From contig CBDFHN010000002.1 of the NCBI GenBank assembly GCA_965247735.1, positions 4,340,001 through 4,404,000 on the forward strand: a DNA stretch of 64,000 nucleotides, given 5' to 3'. The number at the start of each line of letters is the position of its first letter. Positions within the stretch are counted from its first letter, which is position 1. A model generated the notes under the pieces. The model had not been told where the DNA came from. It ran no database searches and saw nothing but the letters and a program-made list of their open reading frames with translations. The position numbers and the translations under genes are program-made. This stretch comes from JAOXRU01 sp965247735 (lineage in GTDB: Bacteria > Bacteroidota > Bacteroidia > Flavobacteriales > Flavobacteriaceae). Positions 17,121 to 26,856 of the stretch are shown here, in pieces.

Positions 17121-17416
17121 AATTTTTATTTTTTGTATTAACAATACCTGCTTTGTAGTTTAGACACCAGCAAAAGATGACTGTTACAGTAATTGGAAGA
17201 AAAATTATTTTGGTAGAATGCTCAGCCTTTGACTATAGCTAGTACAGGAGTTAAAAAGGAATAGGTTTTGGATTAAAATATATAACGCTGAGTATTTGAT
17301 TATATATAGGATACTTTATTGATGCAATATACTTTTAGGTATTTGCTAAATGATGAGATAAAGATCTCTTAATTTAAAATTAAAATTCCCAAATAACAAT
17401 ACTTTGGAGGTGCTAT

Positions 17417-18277
17417 TTATTTCTTATTACTAATAAACAAACCTGTAATAATGCACAAGCCTCCAATAGCATGGTATATATATAAAGACTCATTGAAAAA
17501 TATAGCAAACAATGCTGCAGATAAAGGAACAATATTCATGTAAATCCCTGCTTTATCTGCTCCAACAATTTGAACTCCTTTTTGCCATAAAAAATAGGCA
17601 AGTGCCGTCCCTATGCATCCTATTCCAAATACTGCCAACCAAAAATAATCTGTATGTGTTGTAATGGTATTCATTCCGTTAATTGGTAATAGTAGAGCAA
17701 AACCAATAAGAGCACATAAACAGGTTAAAAAGGTGAAGTTTATATTAGAAATGGTGCTGCCATATTTTTTTACCCATACATGATGTAATGCAAAAAAGAT
17801 ATTTGCGATGAATATAAGAATATCACCAGAATTAATTTGAATACTACTGATATCAGAAATATTCCCTTTTAATATTAAATAGATTACGCCAAAAAAGGCA
17901 ATAAAAACACCTACGATCTGAATTCTAGTAATTGAAGTTTTTAATATCCTAGCCGAAAACAGCATCGTTAGTGCAGGATTTAAACTAATAATAAGTGCAG
18001 CGTTTATTGCTGAAGTATGTAGTAGACCAAGAAATAAAAACAAATTAAACCCAAAGAGACCTATAAAGCCAGTAAGCGAAATACCTTTTGCATTTTTTTT
18101 AATTACTTTTAAAGTAGGAAGCTTTTTATAGCCTAAAACTATCAATGCGACAACCCCAAATAAGAAACGCCAAAAACCAGCTTCAATAAAATTAACTTCT
18201 TTTAATATTACTTTGGCTAAATGGAAATTTAATCCCATAAATATTGTGGCAATAATTAGATAGAAGAATTTTTTCAT
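17417..18277 (-). CDS. EamA-family (DMT superfamily) transporter
   Basis: 286 aa inner-membrane protein with ten predicted spans in two EamA halves; GFWRFLFGVVALIVL and INAALIISLNPALTMLFSA are in the first and YFLWQKGVQIVGADKAGIYM in the second. The family exports amino acids, nucleobases and other metabolites, but the substrate cannot be read from sequence. It stands alone with >260 bp on either side. Confidence 0.9.
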   Translation of the reverse strand: MKKFFYLIIATIFMGLNFHLAKVILKEVNFIEAGFWRFLFGVVALIVLGYKKLPTLKVIKKNAKGISLTGFIGLFGFNLFLFLGLLHTSAINAALIISLNPALTMLFSARILKTSITRIQIVGVFIAFFGVIYLILKGNISDISSIQINSGDILIFIANIFFALHHVWVKKYGSTISNINFTFLTCLCALIGFALLLPINGMNTITTHTDYFWLAVFGIGCIGTALAYFLWQKGVQIVGADKAGIYMNIVPLSAALFAIFFNESLYIYHAIGGLCIITGLFISNKK

Positions 18278-18388
18278 GAATTGGTATAGGTTACAATTTT
18301 GCTCATAACATAATTAAATATAGCGTCAGTTATTCGCAAATATAAAGAAATCACAGGTAATATTCGGTACCTTTGTAGGCTGTTGTAG

Positions 18389-18565
18389 AAAAAACATGTC
18401 ATAGCTTTTAAAATACCTTATCTTAATTCTAATGAGCAAGATATGCTTTTTGTTCTGTTAAATCATCATCAATTAATTATCTCAGCAAAATATTATGAAG
18501 GTTTTAAAAACTATAATATGGACTTTGAGGTACTCAAAAATATTTTGGCACGGCTACTTTGTTAG
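18389..18565 (+). other. Possible gene fragment
   Basis: An open + frame without an early ATG reads a protein-like stretch (KIPYLNSNEQDMLFVLLNHH ... YYEGFKNYNMDFEVLKNILA); the first ATG is at 18443. A TACCTTTG box (18368-18375) that fits the -7 consensus lies just upstream. It may be the remnant of a small gene lost from this gap; nothing recognisable. Confidence 0.25.
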
Positions 18566-18578
18566 CCACTCTCTGCTT

Positions 18579-19073
18579 TTAGCAATTTAGCATCCCTTTT
18601 AAACTTTCGTTTTTATTACGTAAGTCTAATCCTCCCTCATAAATAGATTTTAGGTTGACAAGAAAAAAAGACCATCCTGTATCACAACCAATTCTAGTAC
18701 CTCTTTTTGATTCGTTATCCGTTGGAATATTACTTTGAGTAAGTGTTACAATTGTATCATCTTCGTTTTGAGTAAGCTTTATGGTAACGATACAATCACC
18801 TGCAAAAGTAAATTGCAACATATCAGTTCCGTTTGCTTCAATAATTTTACCTTTTTCGGTGATATCGTATAAGAACCATGACCATTGATAACTATCGTTA
18901 GAGGTAGTATTGTTTTCTTTTTGTACTATTTCACCTGTAGGTCTGTAAAATTGGGCTTTACTCAAAAACCATTTTTCAATTTCTTGAGGAACTGTCCAAG
19001 CATCATACAACTTTGGAATAGTTGCTTTAATTGCAATTTTTTTAGTAAATGTTTCCCAAATAAAATTATCCAT
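18579..19073 (-). CDS. SRPBCC (AHSA1-like) family protein
   Basis: 164 aa with the AHSA1 signature FTKKIAIKATIPKLYDAWTV, EKWFLSKAQF and the late GWSFFLVNLKSIYEGGLDLR. It has no signal peptide. In Bacteroidota and Actinobacteria such proteins often accompany ECF sigma factors and YCII/DGPF proteins, as here (sigma factor at 20343, YCII at 19912). The ligand is unknown. Confidence 0.88.
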   Translation of the reverse strand: MDNFIWETFTKKIAIKATIPKLYDAWTVPQEIEKWFLSKAQFYRPTGEIVQKENNTTSNDSYQWSWFLYDITEKGKIIEANGTDMLQFTFAGDCIVTIKLTQNEDDTIVTLTQSNIPTDNESKRGTRIGCDTGWSFFLVNLKSIYEGGLDLRNKNESLKGMLNC

Positions 19074-19228
19074 ACTATTCCTTTTTTTAGATTCTTACCA
19101 ATACAAGGCTCTGTACTTCCCTCTTTTTTTCTTAAAGATAAGTAAAAATAAGAGAAAATAGATTTATCTACAGCTGTCTTTTTATTGAGGAAAGTATGCA
19201 GTTTTGTAGAGTGGATATTGATTAGGAC

Positions 19229-19705
19229 CTATAAGATCTCATATCTAATAATCATTTTTTCAATTTGAAGCCTATGCCTTAAAACATGAACTATTGCATG
19301 TTCAATAAGAGCTTCAAGATCGTAGGTTGTCCAGGAGGTTTTTATTATTGTATTCAACAACTCTTCATCTGTCAAAAGCCATTTGTCTTCAAATGTTTCA
19401 ACAGTATATGCAAACATTTCATCAAGTTTAACTATTCCTTGTTGCGTTTTTATGATTTCTACTTCTGGAACTATATAAGTATCTCCAAATCTTTTTCTAA
19501 TATGATTAGCATATACATATCCAGAACGGATAATATGTAAAACTATGTTTCTTACTGATTGAAAATCGGTATCAAGTTCTTTGTTATATATTCTTTTGAA
19601 TTGATCATCAGGAATTTGAAGGAGTAGTGTTTTTAATTCATCAAGAGCTTTTTCATATTCGTCTGTTAAAGCTCCAATTGCACCTTTTCTATATGTTTTT
19701 TGCAT
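19229..19705 (-). CDS. DinB-family protein
   Basis: 158 aa four-helix-bundle DinB-like protein. Possible metal-ligand His residues lie in NIVLHIIRSGYVYANHI and in the C-terminal HAIVHVLRHRLQIEK. The superfamily includes bacillithiol-dependent thiol transferases and many proteins of unknown role. It is in line with the YCII and SRPBCC genes on the - strand. Confidence 0.85.
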   Translation of the reverse strand: MQKTYRKGAIGALTDEYEKALDELKTLLLQIPDDQFKRIYNKELDTDFQSVRNIVLHIIRSGYVYANHIRKRFGDTYIVPEVEIIKTQQGIVKLDEMFAYTVETFEDKWLLTDEELLNTIIKTSWTTYDLEALIEHAIVHVLRHRLQIEKMIIRYEIL

Positions 19706-19911
19706 TTTAAGTTCGATCTTTCTATGATTAGTACTATATCTAGTAAAACAAAATTGTGTACTCCTAGGTATATGCCCTTATTTCAAATATAAAAAAATAG
19801 ACAAACAATACTAAACAAAATATAAGGGTAAAATAGAAAACGGATAACAATATTTTAATTATTGGTAATTATACTCCGCAAAGTTTGTAGATTTTGCGGA
19901 GCAAGATTATT

Positions 19912-20265
19912 TTATCCGCCAATTGGCATTAAAGGATGTACTTCTATTGTTGTTTTAATATCATTAAATATGGGATTTGTTTTTGCAATTTCAACAGCTT
20001 CATCTATGTCTTTTGCATTGATATGAAAAAAGCCAGCAACCAATTCCTTACTTTCATTAAAGGGACCATCTTTTAAGGATCCATTACTGCCAGTAATAAC
20101 TCTACTACCTTTTTTTTCAATCGGATTTGCGGCTTTTAAAACACCATTTTTCATTAGACCACCAATATAAGCTCCACCATGCTCCATATGTTTTTGTAAT
20201 TGCTCTGGAGATAAATCTGTCCAAACACTACCTTCTGTTTTAATAATCAATAAATACTCTTTCAT
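19912..20265 (-). CDS. YCII/DGPF-domain protein
   Basis: 117 aa. It holds the name-giving motif in NGSLKDGPFNESKELVAGFF and the YCII-like fold (EYLLIIKTEGSVWTDLSPEQ at the start). DGPF proteins are the usual genomic partners of ECF42 sigma factors; here the gene lies 77 bp behind such a factor on the same strand, which supports co-regulation. The biochemical role of DGPF proteins is not settled. Confidence 0.92.
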   Translation of the reverse strand: MKEYLLIIKTEGSVWTDLSPEQLQKHMEHGGAYIGGLMKNGVLKAANPIEKKGSRVITGSNGSLKDGPFNESKELVAGFFHINAKDIDEAVEIAKTNPIFNDIKTTIEVHPLMPIGG

Positions 20266-20342
20266 TTTTGTTCTATTTTCGTTAATAATTATGACTTATA
20301 CCTTTATAACAATTGAGAGCAGAAAATAGGGACATACTTTTT

Positions 20343-21614
20343 TTAATTTTCCATGAAATAGTTGCGATACCGATTTTTAAGTGTTTGTCTTTCGGCTTTT
20401 AACGGAGCAAGTTCAATAGCTTTTTTAAGCATAATTTTTGCTTCTTTTGGTTTGTTTAACTTCACAAGAAAGTTGGTCATTATAGCATAAAACAAATGGT
20501 TAGATTTAATAGTATTATCATTCTTAATTTTGTCTAGTTCTTCAATTCCTTTTTCTACTGAATTCACCTTAGCTATAATAACGGCACGATTCATTAATAC
20601 TATTGCTGAGTTTTCAATCACTAACAGCTTATCATACAAGGTAAGAATACTTTTCCAATCTGTTGATTCTATATTTTTTGCCATACAGTGGTATGCAGAA
20701 ATAGTTGCTAGAATATGATATTTTGAGATATAAGTGTTTTCAGATTTCTTAAGGGTTGTAAAACCATTTTCCATAATATGAAAATCCCATAATTTGCGAT
20801 CTTGTTCCTCTAATGTAATGATGTTTCCATTGTCATCTTCTCTAGCATTAAACCGCGATGAGTTTAATAACATTAGTGCTTTTAGTGCATAAACATCTGA
20901 TTTTTCTGTGATGAGATGAGAGTCGATTAAGATGTCAATTAAACGAATAGCTTCTAAGCATAGCCCTTTGCGTATTACTGTTGTACCTTTTGAAGCACTA
21001 TACCCTTCATTAAACAATAAATAGATAGATTCTAATACAGCATCAATATGTTTATTAAGCTCAGTTTTTGATGGTAGTACAAATGAAACGCCATTTTCCC
21101 GAATGCTTTTCCTTGCCCTTACAAGTCGTTTATTGATGCTCTCATTATTGCTTAAAAATGCTTTTGCAATTTCTGAAATATTAAACCCACAAAGTGTTTT
21201 AAGGATTAGTGCAATTTGAGAATCTTGTGAAATGGAGTGATGGCAACACACAAACATCATTCTCAGTTGGTCGTCCAAAATATTCTTGTCTAAGAATAGA
21301 TGATCAATATCAATTTCTTCCTTTGTAGAAAAAGTATGTAGATTTTTAGAAATGTATATTTGACTATGTTTTTCTTTTTTTAATACATTTAAAGCCTTGT
21401 TTTTAGCAACCTTGTAAAGCCAAGCCGTTGGATTTTCAGGAACACTTTTATACGTCCAATTACTTATGGCTTCAATAATTGTTTCTTGAACAATGTCTTC
21501 TGCAAGATTCAATCTAGTAGAGCCAAAAAAGCCAGTCAATACTGCTATCATTTTTCCAGATTCATATCTAAAAAAATGTGCTATCAGTTGATTTATTTTA
21601 GATTCTTTGTTCAT
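20343..21614 (-). CDS. ECF42-like RNA polymerase sigma factor with TPR-type C-terminal domain
   Basis: 423 aa, about twice a normal ECF factor. Region 2 (LAEDIVQETIIEAISNWTYK, PTAWLYKVAKNKALNVLKK) and region 4 (LRMMFVCCHHSISQDSQIAL, FNISEIAKAFLSNNESINKR) occupy the first ~190 residues. The rest is helical and TPR-like (EAIRLIDILI ... ALKALMLLNSSRFNAREDDNG ... YHILATISAYHC). This layout and the DGPF partner gene behind it are hallmarks of the ECF42 group, which has no classical anti-sigma factor and whose C-terminal domain affects activity. Confidence 0.92.
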   Translation of the reverse strand: MNKESKINQLIAHFFRYESGKMIAVLTGFFGSTRLNLAEDIVQETIIEAISNWTYKSVPENPTAWLYKVAKNKALNVLKKEKHSQIYISKNLHTFSTKEEIDIDHLFLDKNILDDQLRMMFVCCHHSISQDSQIALILKTLCGFNISEIAKAFLSNNESINKRLVRARKSIRENGVSFVLPSKTELNKHIDAVLESIYLLFNEGYSASKGTTVIRKGLCLEAIRLIDILIDSHLITEKSDVYALKALMLLNSSRFNAREDDNGNIITLEEQDRKLWDFHIMENGFTTLKKSENTYISKYHILATISAYHCMAKNIESTDWKSILTLYDKLLVIENSAIVLMNRAVIIAKVNSVEKGIEELDKIKNDNTIKSNHLFYAIMTNFLVKLNKPKEAKIMLKKAIELAPLKAERQTLKNRYRNYFMEN

Positions 21615-21768
21615 TCTTTTCTAACGATAATAAATAATAAGCGAGACACAATATTGTATATTTTACAACGATATTCTTATCTCAAAAATAAAGTAACATA
21701 GATATTGTCTTCAATAACGCATATATACCTTTTAGAAAAATCTAACTTAACGACACCTTTGTTACCTT

Positions 21769-22293
21769 TTAGTTATTTAATAGTTTAATGTATTTTTTCC
21801 AAGGACCAACATCTTCTGTATAATGTTTAACAATTACGCGTGATATTTGATTCAAATGTGCCATATCGTGAATAGTCCATGTTGCAATTAATTGCCTTAG
21901 TGTTACAATTCCTAAATCAGGATGAATTCCTTTTTTGTTTAAATCACTTTCCGATAAATTCCATGATACTAATTTTTCAATGTTTTGAGATCTAAAAAGG
22001 CTAAACTCTTTTAAAAGTTCCTCAGTAGTTTGTGATGAATACAGTTTTTCTTGAGCAAATCTATCATAGGGTTCAAATGTCTTATAATCATTATCGCTTA
22101 ATATTAATTCAGCTCTCGGAATCCAGTCAGTCTTTTCTCCATGTATCAAATGACCAATGATGTTATACCCACTCCATGTACCAATTCCTTCATTTATAGT
22201 ATCCCAGTCGTAGTTGGTGTTTTGGAGTAGTGCTAAATAGACCTCTGGAGTTCTTTTGAGCAGCTCTATAGATTTATTTAGGTTAAAGTTCAT
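21769..22293 (-). CDS. DinB-family protein
   Basis: 174 aa, similar to DinB/DUF664-like proteins: SIELLKRTPEVYLALLQ, WSGYNIIGHLIHGEKTDWIP and TWTIHDMAHLNQISRVIV. Candidate metal-ligand His residues lie in GHLIHGE and in HDMAHLNQ. It precedes the ECF42-like sigma gene by ~155 bp on the same strand. The substrate is unknown. Confidence 0.88.
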   Translation of the reverse strand: MNFNLNKSIELLKRTPEVYLALLQNTNYDWDTINEGIGTWSGYNIIGHLIHGEKTDWIPRAELILSDNDYKTFEPYDRFAQEKLYSSQTTEELLKEFSLFRSQNIEKLVSWNLSESDLNKKGIHPDLGIVTLRQLIATWTIHDMAHLNQISRVIVKHYTEDVGPWKKYIKLLNN

Positions 22294-23052
22294 TGCAAAA
22301 GTTTAAGTTATAGACAAAGAAAGTTTATAAATAACTTCCCGTATTTTGATTAAAGATAAGTAAATAAGAGTATAAGTTTGTGTCTTATCATTTTATTGAT
22401 CTTGATCTTATTGTTTCCGTTTTATGTTTTAAAAGATAAGGAGGGATGTTATTTCTATTTGTTCTGATACCGCTATCATCATAATAAAAAAAATAACATC
22501 TTATGAACCAAAATGCTAGACAGTTATCTTAAATGTTTAAAAACTATAAAAGGATTGATCTCCGTCCTCGGACTCATTTCCAGAATTCATAATTACCAAT
22601 AGTTTCAAATAAGTACTTGGCTGTATAATGGCAATAACAAGCTAAGTACGAGTATTTCTTTTGTAATTTAATAACAAAAGATATTGACCATAAAGTTTAG
22701 TACAACGTCAAATTTACTTCAAAAGATCAAGCTAAAAAAAATGACCATATAAAAAAATAAGTTTAAACCTTACTGGTTATGTTTACTTGCTAAAATTATA
22801 CTATAGAACCTGTTTATTATGTTCAGAAATAGCTGTGTTTCTCTCGATAAGGATGCTGATTCTGAGAACTATTGATGTCTATCTGTAAATTTATTTCTGA
22901 TGTTTTTTACGTAGTACACGTAATAAGACAATGATTTAGAATTAGTTGTGTTTTTAATATGTTGATTTTAATTATTTTTAGTCTTATCTAAAAATAATAT
23001 TAGAATAATGCCAAATAATAGTGTAGGTTTGCACTGAAATTATTTTAGAAGC
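22294..23052. other. Long gene-free stretch
   Basis: About 760 bp between divergent transcription units. I found no convincing gene, tRNA or repeat. A 29-codon ORF at 22513-22602 (+; MLDSYLKCLKTIKGLISVLG) is too short to judge. The right end should hold the promoter of the di-heme oxidoreductase operon and the left end that of the DinB/sigma block. Confidence 0.5.
23024..23031 (+). promoter_or_regulatory. Putative -7 promoter box (TAGGTTTG)
   Basis: TAGGTTTG fits TAnnTTTG and ends 21 bp before the ATG of the di-heme oxidoreductase gene. No TTG at the right spacing was found. Confidence 0.4.
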
Positions 23053-24240
23053 ATGAAGATTGTAAAAAGAGTAAGTGTATTTCTTATAGTATTTATTGTT
23101 TTTTCTTGTGAGAAAACAATTGCTGAGGCACCATTGGAAGAAGATGTTTTAGATGGACAAATAGAAGGCCTTAGCTATCAAGAGAACAGAAGATTTTTAA
23201 CTGGGGATGAAGCTTTTGCTGAGGTCTTTGATTCAAAAAAAGGACTAGGACCTATTTTTGTAGCAAACAGTTGTATTAGTTGCCATGCTGGTGATGGAAA
23301 AGGACATCCGTTTACTACACTTACTCGATTTGGTCAAGTTGATGCCTCTGGCAATAATTTTTTAAACTTTGGAGGACCACAATTACAAAACAGAGCTTTA
23401 CCTGGATATACTCCAGAGATAATTCCAGTAGGAGCAACTTCTTCAAAATTTACACCTCCTATGAATACTGGATTAGGGTTTTTAGATGCAGTTACAGATG
23501 CTGATATTATAGCAATGTCAGACCCTAATGATACAGATGGAGATGGTATTAGTGGAGTTCCCAATTGGATTACTGCTCCATCTTATGTTGCTTTAAGAGA
23601 GGATGCTATTATTAAAAATGGAAAATACATCCATAGATTTGGTAAAAAAGCTGCAGCATATGATTTGCTACATCAATCCGTAAATGCATACAATCAGGAT
23701 ATGGGGGTAACTACTACTTTTGATCCAATAGATACTTTTTCAGGAGAAGAAATTGATCCGGAAGTCACAAATAATACTATAAACGATCTTGTTTTCTACC
23801 TAAAAACATTAAAAGCCCCAATTCAACGCATTGCCGATAAAGATGTAGCAAAAGGGACTTCACTTTTTTCTCAAGTAAAATGTGCTAGCTGTCATATGCC
23901 AACCTTAAAAACAGGATACTCACCAATAGCAGCATTAGCTTTTAAAGAATTCAAACCTTATACCGACCTTTTACTTCATGATATGGGACCAGGATTAGAT
24001 GATGGCTATACAGAAGGGAATGCAACTACAGCCGAATGGAGAACTCCACCATTATGGGGCTTGGGATTAGCGCCAGATGCACAAGGAGGAGAGTATTTTT
24101 TAATGCATGATGGAAGAGCAAAAAGTATTGATGAGGCCATAACAATGCATGGTGGTGAAGCTACTAATAGTAGAATACTATACGAAAAGTTACCACAATC
24201 AGAAAAAGATGCTTTAATCAAGTTTTTAGAATCATTGTAA
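23053..24240 (+). CDS. Di-heme oxidoreductase (DUF1111 type), lipoprotein
   Basis: 395 aa. The leader MKIVKRVSVFLIVFIVFSC is a lipoprotein signal. Two c-type heme sites are visible: CISCH (residues 74-78) and CASCH (277-281). Between them a Ca-binding-like stretch (NDTDGDGISGVPNW) and the family segment FGKKAAAYDLLHQSVNAYNQDMGV occur; LLHDMGPGLDDGYTEG and MHDGRAKSIDEAI mark the C-terminal part. This fits the putative thiol/di-heme oxidoreductases anchored in the envelope. It is the first gene of an operon with a Rieske lipoprotein (1 bp gap) and a porin-like barrel. Confidence 0.92.
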   Translation: MKIVKRVSVFLIVFIVFSCEKTIAEAPLEEDVLDGQIEGLSYQENRRFLTGDEAFAEVFDSKKGLGPIFVANSCISCHAGDGKGHPFTTLTRFGQVDASGNNFLNFGGPQLQNRALPGYTPEIIPVGATSSKFTPPMNTGLGFLDAVTDADIIAMSDPNDTDGDGISGVPNWITAPSYVALREDAIIKNGKYIHRFGKKAAAYDLLHQSVNAYNQDMGVTTTFDPIDTFSGEEIDPEVTNNTINDLVFYLKTLKAPIQRIADKDVAKGTSLFSQVKCASCHMPTLKTGYSPIAALAFKEFKPYTDLLLHDMGPGLDDGYTEGNATTAEWRTPPLWGLGLAPDAQGGEYFLMHDGRAKSIDEAITMHGGEATNSRILYEKLPQSEKDALIKFLESL

Positions 24241-24241
24241 A

Positions 24242-24679
24242 ATGGACAGAAAAAAATTCATAAAATCATGTGGTTTGGCGTGTATAGGAAGCCTCACATT
24301 AGGACCAATACTGCAAAGTTGCACAGCAGTAAAAATGATAAGCGGAACTATTGTTAAAGATGATATTGTTATGAATATTTCTGACTTTACAACTTCTAGT
24401 GGCACACCAATAAAATATGTAATACTACATAATGATATGCTAAAGTTTCCGATTTGTGTATATAACATCAATTCTGATAAATACAGTGCACTTCTTATGA
24501 GATGTAGCCATCAAGGAAATGAATTAACTGCTTATGGAGATAAACTTCAATGCAGTGCCCATGGTAGTGAATTTGACAAATATGGACATGTAACTAATGG
24601 TCCAGCGGATAAACAATTAAGAGTTTTTCCTGTTAGAAAAGAAAGTCAACAATTAAAAATATCAATAAAAGCAGTATGA
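24242..24679 (+). CDS. Rieske 2Fe-2S lipoprotein
   Basis: 145 aa. The N-terminus RKKFIKSCGLACIGSLTLGP ends in LQSC, a lipoprotein signal. Both cluster motifs are present: C88-S-H90 (MRCSHQG) and C104-S-A-H107 (LQCSAHGSEFD), enough to bind a 2Fe-2S cluster. The domain resembles small arsenite-oxidase/ferredoxin-type Rieske proteins. It begins 1 bp after the di-heme gene and overlaps the porin-like gene by 4 bp (ATGA), so the three are surely co-transcribed. Electron exchange with the di-heme protein is inferred. Confidence 0.92.
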   Translation: MDRKKFIKSCGLACIGSLTLGPILQSCTAVKMISGTIVKDDIVMNISDFTTSSGTPIKYVILHNDMLKFPICVYNINSDKYSALLMRCSHQGNELTAYGDKLQCSAHGSEFDKYGHVTNGPADKQLRVFPVRKESQQLKISIKAV

Positions 24680-25908
24680 AAAAAATACTATTGTTAGCAT
24701 TCATTGTTAGCAGCATAACAATGAGCGAAACCAAAGCTCAAATAGATTCTTCGTTATTAAAAAGAGCTGTAAAAGATACTATTAAGTCTACCATGAATAT
24801 GGATGCTGTTTACAACCGACCTTTTTTAGGTTTAGGAAAAAGCCCTGTATCTCTTGGTGGATATGCCGAAATTAACTGGCAATATATGGGTACAGATGGT
24901 GTTTCTGAGGGGCATCAGTTTCAAATGAGAAGAATGACTTTGTTTGTTGCGGCTACTATAAGTAAGAAAATTAAATTTTTAAGTGAAATAGAACTTGAAG
25001 AAGGAGGAAAAGAAATTAATATTGAATTTGCTGCCATTGATGTAGAGTTTCATCCTTTATTAAACCTTAGAGGAGGAATTATAATGAATCCAATCGGTGC
25101 TTTTAATCAAAATCATGATGGTCCAAAATGGGAATTTATAGATCGTCCTATTTCGGCAACAAAAATGCTGCCCGCAACATGGAGTAATGCAGGATTTGGA
25201 CTTTATGGTAAAACGTATACTAACGATTGGATGTTTGGTTATGAGGCATATCTCTCTGGTGGTTTTGACAACAGTATTATTGATAACGAAACAAACAGAA
25301 CATCGCTTGCAGCTTCAAAAGCAAATGATGAACGTTTTGAAGAATCTGCCAGTGGTACACCATTATATACTGCAAAAATAGCGGTAAGAAACAATAACAT
25401 AGGAGAACTAGGCTTATCATATATGGGTGGTATTTATAATAATTTTGACGATGATGGTGTGGTCTTAGATGATAAACGTAATCTTAATGTATATGCAGTA
25501 GATTTTAATACAACCTTACCAAAAACCAAAACAAAACTAGTAGGAGAGTGGGCATGGGTAAATGTTGAAATACCTACTACCTATACTCAGCAATATGGAA
25601 GGAAACAAAGTGGTGGTTTTTTGGATATTATTCAGCCTATTTTACAACAAAAAATGCTTGGATGGGATAAAGCAAGCCTAAATATTGCTTGCAGATTAGA
25701 ATATGTAGATTGGAATGTAGGTACTTTTAATGAAACTGGCGGAAATATTGGAGAAGAACTAACAAGTATTATGCCTGCAATAAGCTTTAGACCTACATCA
25801 CAAACTGTTTTTAGATTAAACTATAGGTTTCAAAATCAAGATGATATTCTTGGTAATGGCCCTGCAAAAACTAAAGGTTTTAGTTTTGGAATATCTACTT
25901 ATTTTTGA
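24676..25908 (+). CDS. Porin-like outer-membrane beta-barrel protein
   Basis: 410 aa with a signal peptide ending TKAQ. The mature chain alternates hydrophobic and polar residues in strand-like stretches and ends in Phe (GFSFGISTYF), as outer-membrane barrels do. LGGYAEINWQYMG and HQFQMRRMTLFVAATISKKI match the phosphate-selective-porin-like (OprP/OprO) fold. It could bring the substrate for the di-heme/Rieske pair across the outer membrane (inference). Confidence 0.85.
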   Translation: MKKILLLAFIVSSITMSETKAQIDSSLLKRAVKDTIKSTMNMDAVYNRPFLGLGKSPVSLGGYAEINWQYMGTDGVSEGHQFQMRRMTLFVAATISKKIKFLSEIELEEGGKEINIEFAAIDVEFHPLLNLRGGIIMNPIGAFNQNHDGPKWEFIDRPISATKMLPATWSNAGFGLYGKTYTNDWMFGYEAYLSGGFDNSIIDNETNRTSLAASKANDERFEESASGTPLYTAKIAVRNNNIGELGLSYMGGIYNNFDDDGVVLDDKRNLNVYAVDFNTTLPKTKTKLVGEWAWVNVEIPTTYTQQYGRKQSGGFLDIIQPILQQKMLGWDKASLNIACRLEYVDWNVGTFNETGGNIGEELTSIMPAISFRPTSQTVFRLNYRFQNQDDILGNGPAKTKGFSFGISTYF

Positions 25909-25956
25909 TTCTTATTGTTACATAAAACTGGCTATTGTTTAAAGTTACTCTTTTAT

Positions 25957-26706
25957 TTAATCACATTTTCCTTTGTAATACTCTATAAAAACTGGTAAAT
26001 CCGATAGATTTATTCTGTTTTTTTCTAAGTCCTCAATTAAGGAAGGGCAGTCCATGAAATAATCTTTTGATTTTTTTAAAAAGCGCTTATTCTTTTCTAC
26101 TTTTATTAATTTAGGTTTTCCTTCTAGTAAAATGTAATATTGAAAAGAAAGAGATTTCCCATGAGCAGAACCAAAGTGAGAATCATAGTAATAAGAGTAT
26201 CTAATAGGTGTCACCATTTTTTTGCCATTTGGTAACTTTATTGTGTCTGAGCTTTTTAATTTTCGGCTCATTGTACTATTTTCAAATTTCATTTTTAATA
26301 ATTTCTCTCGAACAGTTTCTCGATCAAAATCTGAATAGAATAGGTCTGTTCCATTATTATTAGATGTCATGTAGATACTTATTTTATCTTCATAAATTAA
26401 CTCAACAAAAATTTTAAACTTACTATAATTATGATGCAAATATTGAAAAACCCTTTCGTTTTCAGAGTTAGGATTTGTAATTATCTTATTAATTTTTTTA
26501 TGATCAATTTTTCTACTACCTCTTTTATTTTCTCTTTTTAATTTTGGACTGAAAACAGAATTAGGCATCCATAATCTTCCTTTTTCAATTGTTCCATCTT
26601 TATATATTATTTTGCTTTCAATTAGTGGACTAGCTCTTAGTTCAAAGTCTTGAGAGAAAGTTTTAACTGTTATAAATAGGAGTAGAAAAATCAATTTTTT
26701 TTTCAT
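25957..26706 (-). CDS. Hypothetical secreted protein
   Basis: 249 aa with a signal peptide (MKKKLIFLLLFITVKTFSQ). The mature part begins with DFELRASPLIESKIIYKDGT and is rich in Lys and strands; no domain is recognised. It is convergent with the porin-like operon (48 bp gap). Such proteins are common in Flavobacteriia and mostly uncharacterised. Confidence 0.7.
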   Translation of the reverse strand: MKKKLIFLLLFITVKTFSQDFELRASPLIESKIIYKDGTIEKGRLWMPNSVFSPKLKRENKRGSRKIDHKKINKIITNPNSENERVFQYLHHNYSKFKIFVELIYEDKISIYMTSNNNGTDLFYSDFDRETVREKLLKMKFENSTMSRKLKSSDTIKLPNGKKMVTPIRYSYYYDSHFGSAHGKSLSFQYYILLEGKPKLIKVEKNKRFLKKSKDYFMDCPSLIEDLEKNRINLSDLPVFIEYYKGKCD

Positions 26707-26856
26707 TCGTTCGTTTTTATTATACGTAATTACTATAGTTGTATTTCTGCTATGAATGGAGGTTTAGAAGGGAAGCACATACAAAGACTTAACTAAAAGT
26801 TTTTATTGTTGATCAAAACCTCTATTGACTATAGTGATCATCTTGTATTTGTACTT

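Noticed and set aside
22294..23052. Hidden gene in the 760-bp gap
   Set aside because: Frames are full of stops on both strands and the longest piece (29 codons) is not convincing.
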